This document shows, piece after piece, positions 14,836 through 27,705 of a stretch of 64,000 nt of DNA. Source of the DNA: Lagopus muta (lineage: Eukaryota > Chordata > Aves > Galliformes > Phasianidae); contig NC_064438.1 of assembly GCF_023343835.1 (NCBI RefSeq), positions 18,744,077 through 18,808,076 of the forward strand, read 5' to 3'. How positions within the stretch are numbered: the first letter of the stretch is position 1; each line of letters starts with the position of its first letter. A program made the translations under genes and the position numbers. The notes under the pieces are model-generated. The model was not told where the DNA came from and searched no databases. It saw only the letters and a list, made by a program, of their open reading frames with translations.

Positions 14836-16606
14836 GTTATTCTTATCTGTGGTGGAGTATTTACCATGCATTTTTATGAAGGGAAGTCTTAAGCCTAGTC
14901 TTGCTTAAGAAGTAGAAGATGTAAGTTCACTTCTGTTTCTGATTCACATGTCTATGAAAACAACAACAACACACAGGTAACCCAGGGGGTAAAAATCACC
15001 TAATTATCTTTACCTATACTTAAAGAAGTGAGCCACAATGGAGCAGGCATTACAACATTCGAAGTCAAATACAGCCCACCAGGAGGTTGGTTGTCCTGCA
15101 GGAGTAGTTCTCAAGAGCGTGTCTACACTTTATCAATTATTACTTGCCAAAAACAAAGTTCTATTGACTGTTATTGTTAGGTAAACAGTAATCAATATTT
15201 CCCATCAATGATGAGAAATCTGACCATACTTTTTAGCTCTTCTGATCTCAGTGAATTTTGCATTTGGACTTTCTGTGTATGTCCAGGAGCAGAAATCAAA
15301 GTCATTTTAATGCAAAACCACCACTACACAGGGCATCAAAATACTAAGATAAGATTGTTGAAGATCACTGCTTTGGGCTGGAACCCCTGGAATCCTCTCT
15401 GGTTTGCACTTGAGGTATGTCTGAATCTATTTTTGAATCTAATTCATTGTATGTATCCATTTGTTGTTTTTGTTGCTTCATAGGATATCAGTAAACTGTC
15501 TGAGACTTGGGGAAAAGAAGGACCAACTGTTTGTTAGTGGAAGTGATATGCCCTGCAAATAAAAGGTAATAGATATCTCTTCCTTTCAGGCATAGTGCCT
15601 AGTGGGAGAAGGTGAAAGTGCTGCCTTCTGGATGATTAATGCCACTCTATGAAGGCATTCCCTTTTTCAGTGTGGCATTAGATAAATGATACTGTGGCTC
15701 TTCTGTCTGTTATCTGTGTGAAATAGTCCTGGCCAGAGATATGATATGTGCCAGCAAAGGAATTTATCATATGCTGTGTGATGGTTCACAACAGGTGAAT
15801 CCGAAGGAAGTCTTGAATTGCATAGAGCTGGGCTGAGACAGTAACAGCTTGTATGTGTGAGTTACAAGAGTGTGATTTATTCCCTGGTCACAGTTTTCCA
15901 TGATTATACCTCAAAGCCACAATACGTGGAAACGTTGTCCTGCTATAGCAACATGACTCATTTGTTCTTTTAAAGACATCTCAATTACATCAGAGGGATC
16001 ATTTTTGGAAATCTGATCATTTTCACTGAGTCAGTTAACTGCCTTTTGCACATGTGCCTGATAATTTTCTGAGTAAGCTTAAAGAATGCGAGGCTGATGA
16101 CTGTTGGTGGGGTCTGCCTGTCAGGAGGTGGAGAATACCCCCAGATGAATACGTGGCCTGTGTGTCATACAGTATTATTCATATGCATGCTATCTGAGCA
16201 GGGCTGCAATATGGCATACTAGTAATTAACTTTTTTCTCACAGTATAGTAAGTTGAAGAATGTGCTCTAAGGAAAAGATAATTCTGCTTTCTCAGAGTGC
16301 TTTCCCAGTTGCTTAGTTTGCAATAACAACCATGGAATCAACACAGATAACTTCATAAAGTCCGAACAGTTATCTGGGATATATAGACTGTATGAAAAAG
16401 CAACCAATTTTTTTTTTTAATTACAAACAATAAATCATAGGCTGTAAGATTTTAGAGGAATTTAAATGTAGAGGTAAAAATTGTCTTTAAAAAAATGACA
16501 TGATATCATGTTGTCTATTTCAAAAGTATTTTTGTTTAGACTTAAATGGTCCAAGATATTTTCAGTGAACTTCTGAATGCTTAAAGAGAGTGTTTGGTTG
16601 GTTTGG

Positions 16607-16632
16607 TTTTTTTTTTTTTTTTTTTTTTTTTT
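16607..16632. repeat. T homopolymer tract (about 26 nt)
   Basis: An uninterrupted T run preceded by short ggttt repeats (tggttggtttggttt), forming a T-rich low-complexity patch. No retroelement body is recognisable beside it. Confidence 0.85.
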
Positions 16633-17003
16633 GTGACCAGAAGAGATCAGGAGCACCTCTTTGTTCTATTTATGTATAGTTTTATTGGAAACATTTAAAA
16701 TAGAAAAATATTTCTGTGTTAGAGAGTGTATTCATGTGTGCTACTGAAGAGAAGACTTGGGATTTCTTCTCTATGAAATGTTGGGTCTGAGAAGGTCACT
16801 TGATACAAACTGGATGTTAAAAAAAAAAAAGCCCTCAGAGTAAGTTAAACAAAGTCCTGCCCGCATGCTGTCCTGTGATTTGACTGTCAATGAATGATAT
16901 ATCCCCTGTCACTTGAAAACATGAAAAACAGGACCAAACAGAAGTAGGTTTGCCAAAATTAAAACTCTTAGTAAAGCATCTGTTCACTGTTTCACAGTGT
17001 TTC

Positions 17004-17026
17004 ACAGAATGTTTAAAACATTCTGT
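17004..17026. repeat. perfect 23-bp inverted repeat
   Basis: The arms are acagaatgttt and aaacattctgt, separated by a single central A. The pairing is perfect over 11 bp on each side. It lies in AT-rich DNA just before a TATATA-rich patch. Function is unknown; it may be chance, a cruciform-prone site, or an inverted duplication of 'cagaatgttt'. Confidence 0.8.
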
Positions 17027-20000
17027 TTTACTTTTTATTTATTACATATATATATAAAATATATTTTATCTGTTTTGCCAAAAAACAAACAAAAAAAGCC
17101 CTCCATTTACTATAGTCACTGTGTGCTTTAGGGGAACTTGTAAGAGTCTCTTGGTGTGTTCAAGAGACAGTTCTTGTTCTAGCTGTCTGCTTTTGGTAAA
17201 TCTCAGACTAAGGAATTGTGAAATGGCTCTTGAAATTGAAGCTAGTGAGAGTTACTGGATGGGAACTAACAGGAAGGATTTCCCAGATTTCTCAGGCTTG
17301 GGGCTTTCTCATTTAGAAACACTGAATTATTTCACTTAAGTTGCCAAAAGTATCTCCACTGTTTCTGGAATACTAAGTTACACAATATCAGTGCTGTTAC
17401 TGCGTGCAGCCTGCTCTGCTGCAGCCTGGCTAACATTCTTGGGGCATGAGTGGATGGCTACCAAGCAGAAGGCATGCTCAGCATCACAGCGGGCAGAGGC
17501 AGCTGATTTGACAGCATCTCAGTTATTAAATCTACTCTTACAGGGTCACCAAAACCAACCTGTAGGAAATAACAAGTCTCAGCTCGCTACGTGCAAAGGC
17601 AGCTCTTGCCTACTGCACCCAACAGGAACATTTGGGGCTTTGGATTAATTATAAAGCACTGTTATTAAACTTCTAATGAAATGATTCAGGAGAGATTGAC
17701 ATAGGAACTGTTGGGTTTTAAAGCTCTTATTCTATTTCAGAACACAGTCAACATCTTTATTAACGCAGTCCTGTGTTTGCTCTCAGGCAAAATGAGATGA
17801 ACTGAGCACCTGTGCAAACCAGAGCAGTGATTGCAACAGCGCGCAGTTATACGATGCGTACCTGGCACTGTACTGCACGGATGTCAGGCTTAAAATACCA
17901 ACACCGAGGTCCTAATTAAAACATGCATGTTGTTTGGCAACCAGTAGCTTTTGAAATCAAGGATTCACAGGATCAGGCTTTTTTCTCAGATCTCGTCTCC
18001 TCTGCATTCCAAGTGTACGTCCAAGGCATGTGTGCTATTTGATTTCTGAATGTATTCACTTTTTTTAAAGTACGTATTATGCCTAGTATCTCCAGAGGAG
18101 TTTATATTCAAATCATGATCAGAAATCCTGTTTTTCTAGGAGCTGATTGATTCCTTTTGGATGAGATTTGGACATTGATTGAAAGTGCAGAAGAAGAGTA
18201 ACATCACCTTGGGTTTACTTCTGAGGAATGCACTAAATAGATACTCCACGCTTTAACCCCAGTGACTCCAACCAAAAGTTGATGTACAGATCTACAAAGA
18301 ACAGCCTGGAAAAGAATAGCACAGGGGAACACAGGTACCAAAACATCTGAGCATGTATCTGTTTGAGGCTGGTTGTGTATTTCCATAAAGCAAAACTTAC
18401 TTTAAAATATTCTGCAGCAGGAAGAAACCATTGAGGATCTTTATTACTTAAGGACATCATCATTTCTTTTTCCTATATCCTTTCTCTGTTTTTACCCTCA
18501 ATATTTGTTTTGCAATCATTTTTTTCTTCTCTTCCTCTTCTCTAGGAAAATTATTACAGAAATAACCAGAAACGAGCAATAATTGTATTAGCACATTACA
18601 AAATAAGGCGCTCTTAAAACGAGAAATACAGCAAAGAACCTGTTCATGGCTAATTTCCTGGGTAGGAGAGAGAGCTCAGGGTGTGACTGGAAAGGGAGAT
18701 TTATGCCATAGAAACATACTCATCCCCACGCACAAATAAGGGTCTGTTACCTAATGAGCAGAGAGGTTCTGCAAGGACCTCATTCTCTGCACTCGGTTCT
18801 TAGAGAATTCGTCTGGGTCTTTTTGGCCCTCCTGGCCAGGCAGCTGGCTTCAGTTAGGATGAAACCAACTGCATGAGAGAGCTGATGACTACCTTGCTGT
18901 AACTATGCTTATGAATGTTCCTTTGCATCTAAGAGCATAACCCACAGGTCTGGTGAGATTCCAAGTGACAGCGTTCTTCTACCTTACATTCTCACATGTA
19001 TTCATCTGGAATAAACAATTGTCAAAACAATATGCTTTCAATTGGTTGCTGTATTGCAGTGACAGACATTAATCCTTAAATGTAGTCTGTACTTAGTCAA
19101 TTGATGGTGATGGACTGCTAAATAAATAGCAATCTTTGTCCCTTGCAGATAGTTTTTAGATATTGCCATGATGGACAAAAAACAAAACAAAACAAAAAAA
19201 CACCAAAATTGCTGGACAGAGGAATTGGTCTATTTTGCATTTTGCCTGGGAGGTTTAAAGTTGAGATGGGAACTTCAGTAGTGATATGTAAGTAGTGATA
19301 TGAAAGCCAAACATCATAAGGTAATGTTTCATGCCAGTCAAAAGGAAACAGCAAAATCATGAGAAACATTATCAGATGTTTTATAACAAAATTAAACTTT
19401 CTGTTCCTTAAGAAGCAGAGTTTATGGTGCTTGGAACACAGTGATCAGAAAATGAAAAAGAAAATATAGCTACAGTGGAAACTGAAGAGTAACTTATTCA
19501 ATTGATATTCACTTTTCTATGCTAATTAAGTTTCATGTGAATAATGCTAGATTGGCAGCTTGAAATATGAAGGCCTTTAATTAAGAAAAATAAAATCTCA
19601 CTCACTTGGAGAGTATGTTAGAAATGGCATTAGATGAACTTCCTTGGGTTGTTTGAGCAGGATAGATAAATGGTTTGTTTCCTGGTATTTGGGAGACCTT
19701 TGATGGCCAGGTTTTCCTTTGTCTCCTATTAGTGTATCACATTTTGCTAACTCGAGATATTGCACAGGATGGTTCTCTACTCCACTATCATAGCTCCTTG
19801 ATTATTTGAAAACTTCTTTATATGCCCTTCGTGATTTTACTTGAATGCATGTATATGTTTGAATCATTTCATGTCTGAATTAACTTCATTAGTGTAACTA
19901 TTTTGTGCGGGTTATTAGCAGCATGTCACGTGACTGCTTTGCCTTCATATGTAGCGGCTGTCAGCCAAGGGGCAAAACATGTAAAACACCTACAGAAGCT

Positions 20001-21678
20001 AAGATTTTCACATCTCGGTGTAATTTCCCATTCTCAGTTCAAGAGATGCTGGCTGCAATCAAATGTGCGTTGCAGTGACTAATGGCTGAAACTGCACTCA
20101 GATGCAGTTGTGTTATTATCTGCAGAGTCTGCAGAGCCTGCCCTAGCTGATCTCTCTCTTTTTCTCTTAGCTCATGTGATCTGCTGTTTCAGTCTCCTTG
20201 TCATTCCCTGAGATTAAGCTTCCCATTAATTGTATCAAGGCATTCCCCATTTGAGATGAGAAACTGGAATTGAAAAATGTCCTTAGTGGGACAGGAGTGG
20301 GAATTCTGAGTGATTTCCAGGGATTTCAGAAAACCATTTAAAGGAATTCCTGATAAGAACGTCATTGCAGTAATATAGGAGGAATGTTTTTACTGAGTTT
20401 ACATTTTAAAAAGCCCAGAAATTGTCTAAAGAAAAAAAAAAAGTTGTTGCTAAGATATTAAAGTTGCATTTTCATGTCAATGTTATCTTCTGCTGCATCC
20501 AAAAGTAGTGCCCCAGAGTGAACTTAGTCTTTAGAGGAGAAAATCACAGCAGAATTTGTTCTGCTTACTTGGAGACAGCTGGGCACAGGCAGAACTTGTT
20601 GGTGTCTACTCTTTGAGAGGAGGCTGTACTATATGTGAGAGAGAGACAACAAAAGGTTTGTTGCTGATGAAACACTAAAATGCTCCAAAGAATGAAAGTG
20701 TCCATTCACTGTGAGGTTGCCAGCACTGAGACTGTGGAAAATGCAGCCGGTATCGCTGCTATAGGCTGTTCTGCTCAAATGTGAACTTAGTAAGTAACCT
20801 GGAAGCTGTAAAGGAGAATGATTTTTGTTTTCTCACCTTAGGTCATCTGTGAGTATTCCCAACTCTTAACCCACAGTGCGCTCTTTCGCTACCTGTTCCT
20901 AATTTGTTGGCTTCCTCCCAAAGCTGTTTTTTTATGATTAGCAATAGATATTCCTGAACACGTCAGTAAGTATAATAAGAAATAATTAGATCAAGCCATT
21001 TAAAATTAATTGGGAAAGGAGATATAATTATATAGGCGTGCAGTTTGATTACAGCGGTCACAGTGCTTTCTTCACGCTTTCTTCACAATCACATGCTGCT
21101 TCTTCTCTTCATCTTCCCAAAACCCCAGACTCACGCAGTGCTTGACATTGACAGTGCTCACTTAATGAGAGTCTTTTGGTATTTTGTTTATGCCATGTTA
21201 GTCTACATGTGGCACTCAGGGGCTCTCTCTGGTGAACAGAAATCCCTCATGCTTCTCTGTGATTTGTGCCAGAATGTTTCAAAAGTGATAATTTGTCTTT
21301 ACAATGCTCCCCAAGACAAACCACAGTACCTCCAGGAGAGATAGGTAGGGCTTATGAGGAAAAGAAACAACTTTGTGAGCTTGAGAAAGTACAGTTCTAT
21401 TCATTAACATCATGTGCATTTCTGACAAAAATGGGACATGCAGGAAATCATGTTGTAGAATATGTAGGAGTAAAGAGAACTTCATGCACTCAAAGAGCAG
21501 CTCTCTCTGCAGTTGCAGCTGTGAACCAATGAGATTTTTGTAACTGGAGCTGAAGGTTCAGTTTAGTAATCCAGAAGCTAACGTACAGCCTTTAATTATT
21601 ATTATTCTTTTAATTGCTTTAAGTTCTCCAGATCCAGATAGAAAATATGCGGCAGAGACAGGATTCATTTTCACTTAG

Positions 21679-21752
21679 CCCATGGGTGTCCAACCTTTTG
21701 TCTTGCCTGGGCCACACTGAGAGAGGAGAAATAGTTTTGGACTGCATGTATA
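21679..21752. repeat. left part of an older interspersed repeat (class uncertain)
   Basis: The text 'gggtgtccaaccttttg' followed by 'gcctgggccacactga' resembles a widely dispersed vertebrate repeat motif ('tgtccaaccttttggcttccctgggccacat'-like). I believe it is a hAT-type DNA transposon end, but I cannot assign the family firmly. The sequence stops where the mariner begins and seems to resume after 22238, which suggests the mariner inserted into this older copy. Confidence 0.4.
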
Positions 21753-22237
21753 TAGGTCACTCTGAAAGTAATGCTTCCTATTTATTTCCATGGAAATTAC
21801 AGATACAGTAAGCACTGTAACACTGCTTAATAGAGCAAATTCTCAGCTACATAACACTTATTTTTCAACACAGTTACCATTAGATCTGCATTTTTATCAG
21901 TGATGCACGAGAGCCTCCATGCCATGCTTGTGACAACCTGCACCAGTGGAGGTGACCCACTGTCACCCACTGCACCATCCACCACCCGCTGTGTCAGTGG
22001 GTACAATTTTTTCTTCATGGAGGAACTCGATAGCACACCTTTGATTCTTATGCACTTCCATGTCACCTGGCTTTCTGTCAGGCTGCCCCCCCTGCTGCCA
22101 TTGGTCGTACAGCAACAGAATGACACAGAACATTGGCAGGAAGGTTCAACGTCTACCACCATACCAGCACTATCCACCTCTGGCATTGTGGGCAACATCA
22201 TAAGATAGGAAATGTTAATTTTGGAGCTGCCCTCATA
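21753..22237 (-). mobile_element. internally deleted mariner (Galluhop-like) element
   Basis: This is a non-autonomous mariner of about 485 bp, with its transposase remnants on the - strand. The ends are imperfect terminal inverted repeats: the left end reads aggtcactctgaaagtaatg and the right end, reverse complemented, reads agggcagctccaaaattaac. Both continue into ttcctat, and both ends are next to TA, the mariner target. Reading - from 22061, the frame gives MEVHKNQRCAIEFLHEEK, the typical start of a mariner transposase helix-turn-helix. Further on (about 21935 down to 21861) another frame gives KHGMEALVHH, two stops, then KCRSNGNCVEK. This matches the usual mariner C-terminus (ALVHRW..KCI..GGDYVEK). 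The catalytic D,D34D core is missing, so the copy joins N- and C-terminal coding ends after a large internal deletion. It is inactive. The family name is from memory of chicken repeats. Confidence 0.88.
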
Positions 22238-22340
22238 ACATACGTAATATAGTTAATGTATATAAGTAACAAAAAAATAATTTAAAAATATTTTTTATTA
22301 AAACACTGAAAAGGAGAGCAATAAAACTAACGTGATATGT
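22238..22340. repeat. right part of the interrupted older repeat (inferred)
   Basis: AT-rich sequence (tagttaatgtatataagtaac, then A-rich blocks and 'aaggagagcaataaaactaa') directly follows the mariner. It probably continues the repeat that starts at 21679. I infer this from the nested geometry and an overall repeat-like look, not from a firm family match. The right boundary is unclear and may extend to about 22400. Confidence 0.3.
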
Positions 22341-25300
22341 GACCTTGTTTTTGTGAAACTAATTCATCAATCCGTGGTTTGATGCTGAATAATGCATGGT
22401 GAAGGAGGAAATTATACGGCTGTGAAATTGTGAGGGCGGCTCCTTATGCATACAACAGAACAGAGTTATGATTATACATCTGTGCGTCCTGATATTTCCT
22501 AATTTTGGAACCTGCAACCTGAAAAACAAGAGGTGTTCTATGCAACCCTGCTGGGTTTTCAAAACCAAAATTAAAGCCTCCAAAAATGCTCCCTCTTAGA
22601 AAAACATCTTTGTTATTGTCACAGTTTTTGTCTCAGTTAACAGTGAAAGTTATCTGTGGTGCACTGATGCTGATGTCCAGACCATCACTAAGGGAAAAGG
22701 GAAAGAAAGACAGATGATTGAGGTTTTAGCACAGTGCAGCCACATTTGCAGAATGCATTTACTGTGTGTTCAGTGTGGAAGTCCTCCTGGCAGGAGGAAA
22801 AATAGGTCTTGAAAAAAGTTGTGTGAGTGTAGACATGGCTGTTGTTTATATTTCTTACAACACAAAGCTGAACCTTTCTATTGCTTCTGTTACACACAGT
22901 TTCCCTTTTGCTTTCTGGGCCGTTCCCATACTGAATCAACCTAGGTGGTCTTCTCTTCCAGCCAGGTCTTTTCATAGGATCCTTTTTGCAGTCCACTGAT
23001 ATGTGGATCAGCTCTTCTCCTTTCCTCGACTCTGATAGTTTCTTTATTTTTCTGAGTTAGTGTGGCTACATCATATTTGGCAGTTTGAAGGAAAGTTGTG
23101 CTTATCTCCATGTTTGGGCATGCCCTGTGGAGGTGGAATATTTGATAATAGCTGCAAAGAGCCACTGGGTGTAGGTGAGACACAGTTATTACCCTTACAG
23201 TTTTAGGGGTGGAATATGGCATGGTCCTGATGCAGCAACCACTCCCATGTAGAAATGTAAAAACATATGTGGGTGTAAGGAGAGCTGAAAGAAAAGTGTC
23301 AGAAATATGGAGTTTTGAGTAAAACAAATCTTATTTTTGTGTTTTGAAGCAATCATACTATTCTGATTGAATTTTTCCCAAACTGTATTTACATTAAAAA
23401 ATACCCAGAAAAAAATAAGTTTAAAATCTAGCAGACCTTTAAAATAAGTGTTGTTACATGGCTTTAATAGGTGGAACAATGATAGAGGCTACCAAATCAC
23501 CAGTAAATAGAAATATACAGAAATAGCTGCACAAGACTAACATGGAACCCAAGCAGCTATCTAGATATAGACCTATGTGCTGGATTTGTTCATTCACTTT
23601 CCAGTCTCAGAGCTTTTAAACTTATTTATTTCAGGATTTTCTTTCCTCTGGAGAAGGGATTTCCTACACAACCAGTGTCTCCTTCCTTTCTTCCCCTCTC
23701 CCTGCATATAATAAAATATTTTTCTCAGTCTACAGTACTGACACATAATTAAGCCGTCTGGCATTCTTTCAAGAAGATAGAGATACAAGGAGGATATTTG
23801 AGCTATTAGCTAAGCCTCGTATATAATTTTTTCTTTTTTAATTATGGTTTGGCACTTTCAGTGCTTTTTATTCTTTTATTCTTCTTAAAATACAACCTAA
23901 AAAATTCTTCATGAAAAAAATGAGTTAGATTGAATGGAGGAAGAAAAATGACATGTTATTGTAGAGCTCTGGAACACTCAGGCAGAGGAACTAAGCCAGA
24001 TTTCACTCCGGTAGGTTTGGTTTCAAAATGGCTGGCAAAGGCAAAAAAAAAAAAAAAAAATTTGGAACTTCTCCACATTGCTCAGGATTTCTATGATCAT
24101 CCCAAACCTCCTCTGAATTGCCTGAAGTAATTTCAAGGGGGAGCTGTATGCTCTCAAAGAGGAGTTGAATAGAGAGTAGTACTGTTGCTCTGGTACCTAT
24201 TGTTCAGTTATTTGTACATACACGTACTTCCCAAAGGGAAATCACTGTGTAGTTTTTATTTTACCTTTTCTTCCCTTTCATTTCTCTCCTCCTCTTCTCA
24301 TACATTCCTCAAAATATTCCTTTAAAATTTTATTTCTCTCTCTTCCACAACTGTTCCTCTCTACAACTCATTTTTATTGCTCACATTGAACCATAAGCTA
24401 GGATGATAAGTTTCTATGCCATTTATTATTTGCTAGTGAGAAGACTATCTCTTTGTTTAAAAGAAAAAAAAAATAAAGAAAAAAAGGCACAACAAGTCTC
24501 TGCCCTGTAAAGTTCCCATGGAGAGCTCTTGAAGGGTTTAAATTCTCTTCCATCACATTCACAAGGAGGCACGTTCCAAATCCTCTTTCATGTTCATGAG
24601 GGAGAAATTGGACTTATTTATAGGAAAAGAAATAAGAATGCTATGTTTGTATTTACACAGCTGATGACTACCTGCCTCATGGTAATTGTTAGGATCTACC
24701 TTTCCAGGTCTGGGTGTACAGTAATAAAACTGCAAGGAAATTCATTACGTCAAAGGCTATGTGAGAAAAGGACAAAGACCCTTTCTAAAATTCTCCTTTC
24801 TCCAACATCCTTGCAAAGAAAAATTAATTGCAAGGAAACTTAGAATGTTTCCTCTGTCAATCGACACTGCCAATGGAGTTTAATGCAGCCTCACAGACCC
24901 TCTTTTCCTAATCCCAATGGCCTTTGTCAAGTGCTGCTGAAGTCAGTTTTCTTGCAGTGTTGGTGATATGCTTTTCATTAAGCTACTTAGCATTTGAACC
25001 TTCATGAAAATAATTATTAGACTTTCATTTAAGAATCTTAGGGCCCAAATTTATTTCTTCTAAATGCATGTCTTTGCAATTGTATTACATCTGAGTTTTG
25101 AAAGGCAAATTTAGAACCCTTGGATAGTTACACAATAACAAGCTGTTCAAGATTCACTATACTTTCACAGTTCCTGCTGATACCAGATTCCTTCTGCTAC
25201 ATTTTTCCAGCCGTGTAGAAGTGTTGGGGACAAAAAAAATATGAAAAACTGTACAAAACTATAATAATATTAGATGTTCTTTTCATTCAAACAAAATATT

Positions 25301-27611
25301 GTATTGTTTTCACAGCATTCTTTTGTGGTTAACAATATCTGTGTTCCTGCTCATGGTAATGCAAGTTTGTGATGTGCTGCACAGAGACTTCAGGAAAAGA
25401 TGTTTCCTTATCCCAGAAAGCTGTACCAGGCATGTATGAGGCATGATAAGTGAGCAGAAACAATCAAGTAGTGGTGGTTCAGTTAGCTGTCAGCATGAAG
25501 AGTTGTATGGTTCTCTAACTTCATTCAGTAATCATTATGTAAATCATAGCTATGGCAGCATAAAGGACTCTCTTTGGTATAGTTGTTTGATAAGGAAAGA
25601 TTATTATTCTACATGAGTCACATAAAGAGCTATTGATCAATTGCAAAACTTCTAGAGCAAAGCATGGCATAAAATTGATTGCTGTATTGAAAATTTGACT
25701 TAGGAGGAAATTGTAAAAATGGTAACTCAGTCGTGTTAATAATCTACAAATGCTGAAGTGAATGCCAAAGGGGGAAAGGAGTTTACTGTGGTGCAAAGGA
25801 GGTGCAACAAGCACAAGAGAGATGAAAAAAATGGGGGAAGTACATCCATGATACTACAAAATGTTTTAAAGTAGATGTAAAAAATGAGAACAGGCAAATG
25901 TCTGAAAATATATAGTATGTGAATGAGACCAAGAATTGAAACTGAATAATCTACTTCCTGAGCTATGTAGCCTTTCCTCTTCCCTATTAGTTTATTTCCC
26001 ATTTAGAAACCTCACTATTTGTGAAGCAGTTGTCTCACATTTCTGACTGTTACATTACCGACTGTGTAAAAAGGTAAAGGCTAATGGGTGACCTACTTTA
26101 AACATGTTCTATCTAATCAACTGGAGAAATCTCTGCAATCGTGATGAGACAGAAGAATTTTAAAATAAGGAGCAAGGGAAGAAGGAGGCAAAAGACCTGT
26201 ATGTTTTCCAGGCATAGTTTTTTGCTCACCAAAAGGATGAAAAGTAAGATAAGTAAGAATACAAGAAAACCACAAAGTAGTCTCATCACTGTATAGCAAG
26301 AAGAGTCATGAATGTGGACTAAAATAAGGAACAGTATAGGTACAGAAGGAGCTGCACCTCATCTGAGAGACTGGGTGCGGTCAGTGAGAAATCAAATATT
26401 TATATAGTAATACTGCAGCCTGGCAACGCAACGGAGGAACTTGTGATGGTGGAGGAAATGAAACTAGACGGCATGGGAACAACAGAAACATGATGAATTA
26501 ACACTCAGGACTGGATTGGAAGTACTGAGAGAGGTATGCTGTATGCAAAAAATGCTATTTATGCCCTTAACTGGTGGTGTTAAAGCAGATGAATAGTACA
26601 ACGTTGTAAGGCTATGATGAGACGTAAACAAAACAATGGAAAAGAGGATGCATAGCAAAGGAGAGAAGGAAATCTAGTTAAGAACAGTCAAGTTATAGTA
26701 GGATAATACTGAACCATATTGGTGTTTTCAGACTTCCAGCCTTTCTAATATTTCATGGAAGTGTGTGACTTCTAGATTTTTGCTTTCTTGATAAACGTTA
26801 CGTCACTTGCAATTATGAGTCTTAGACATTCTGAGAGTTTATAGTTAACACTTTATGTCATGGATTGTTCCCCCAATCAGGACGTGATTATGTTGTTTAT
26901 TTTCATTTGTGCAATTAAACTTTCTACAAAGATGATACAGGAGAGCTGGCCACAGAAAACAATCACACATTGACTGATGGGGGCTTGATAAAGAAAAGCA
27001 TATCTCTAAGTCCTTCAGTTTCAACACGGAAAAAAACCCCACAGCTTTCTTGTATAAAGTAAAATTACTTGAGCAAGAAAGCTGAGAAGCTCGAGTGTAG
27101 GCAAGTCCCAAAGTTTAATTAGAATGTTGTGAAACTATAAAGAATTCCTGTTTCATGCAAGGGGATACTTATTCCAGGGCCTTTATTCCTAAATGGGTAA
27201 TACTGCCTCCAGAATTATGTTACAGTAAATAGTGTAGTGGGAATGGCCTGCTTACCAGGGGGAAAAAAATTTCAGACTTACCTTGGTCCTTCAGCCATAT
27301 AAACTGGAAAGGAACAAGGAAAGATGTTCAGTGCAGTGAGAACATACATGATCTAGAGTGAGTTTGTTTGTTATAATTCAAAATTTAAACCAGTGTAAGC
27401 CTCTTTCCCATATTTTTAAGACTTTTGTTATTTGAGTTTAAATGCATCACATACAGTGCTACATTAGAAATAGTGAATTAAGAAGGAAATGATTGCAATT
27501 ATAAAATAAAAATAGAATTGGTCAAAGAGGGAGGTAAAGCAGCAGCTTGGCAATGATGGGTTGGACTGACCATGGCAAGGTGATGTTACATTGTGATCAC
27601 ATAATAGAACT
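22341..27611. other. non-coding AT-rich DNA, no gene seen
   Basis: No supported gene. The open frames (up to 128 codons on the - strand near 22941-23327) have no recognisable domain and no paired splice signals. The stretch contains an 18-nt A tract at 24043-24060. A block at 24841-24990 has fewer low-complexity runs and could be conserved non-coding sequence. A mildly purine-rich - strand-biased stretch lies at 25780-26700. No CR1 copy was seen until 27612. Confidence 0.5.
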
Positions 27612-27705
27612 AGATCATAGAACAATAAAATATCCTGAATTGGAAAAGATCCATGAGGATCATTGAGTCCAACTTCTGGCTCCAGTTCTCTTAATCCACA
27701 GTGCA
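27612..27705 (-). mobile_element. CR1 LINE 3' fragment, antisense, degraded
   Basis: The + strand reads tagatcatagaacaataaaa, then 'tatcctgaattgg', then 'ccatgaggatcattgagtcc' and 'aacttctggctcc'. This matches the antisense 3' end of a CR1 subfamily with the 'atcgagtccaactcctggctcc' version. The element is on the - strand, 5'-truncated and rather diverged. Immediately upstream (about 27540-27582) 'cttggcaatgatgggttgga' and 'ctgacc' look like a separate CR1 tail in the opposite orientation, but that part is too short to be sure. Confidence 0.8.

Larger units (their letters stand above)
11736..21678. other. non-coding AT-rich DNA, no gene seen
   Basis: I see no convincing exon in this stretch. 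It contains long T tracts (14813-14835 and 16607-16632), a perfect 23-bp inverted repeat (17004-17026), a TA-rich patch near 17047-17070, and several pyrimidine tracts ending in AG. One of these ends at 18545; it resembles a splice acceptor but has no clear downstream donor or long frame. A 12-bp direct duplication of 'agtagtgatatg' lies around 19278-19302. The 20040-20240 region looks less degenerate than its surroundings, but no gene can be assigned. Confidence 0.55.

Noticed and set aside
18500-18665. Strong pyrimidine tract with CTAG acceptor at 18545 and a 23-codon open stretch (begins ENYYRNNQKR)
   Set aside because: No convincing donor before the stop and no partner exons. Similar pyrimidine-AG decoys occur at about 20170, 33887, 62847 and 63917.
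21827-22208. Open frames on both strands of about 100-124 codons
   Set aside because: They lie wholly inside the deleted mariner and mix reading frames of the transposase remnants. They are not genes.
22941-23327. 128-codon - strand open frame
   Set aside because: No domain or homologue recognised and no splice or promoter support.
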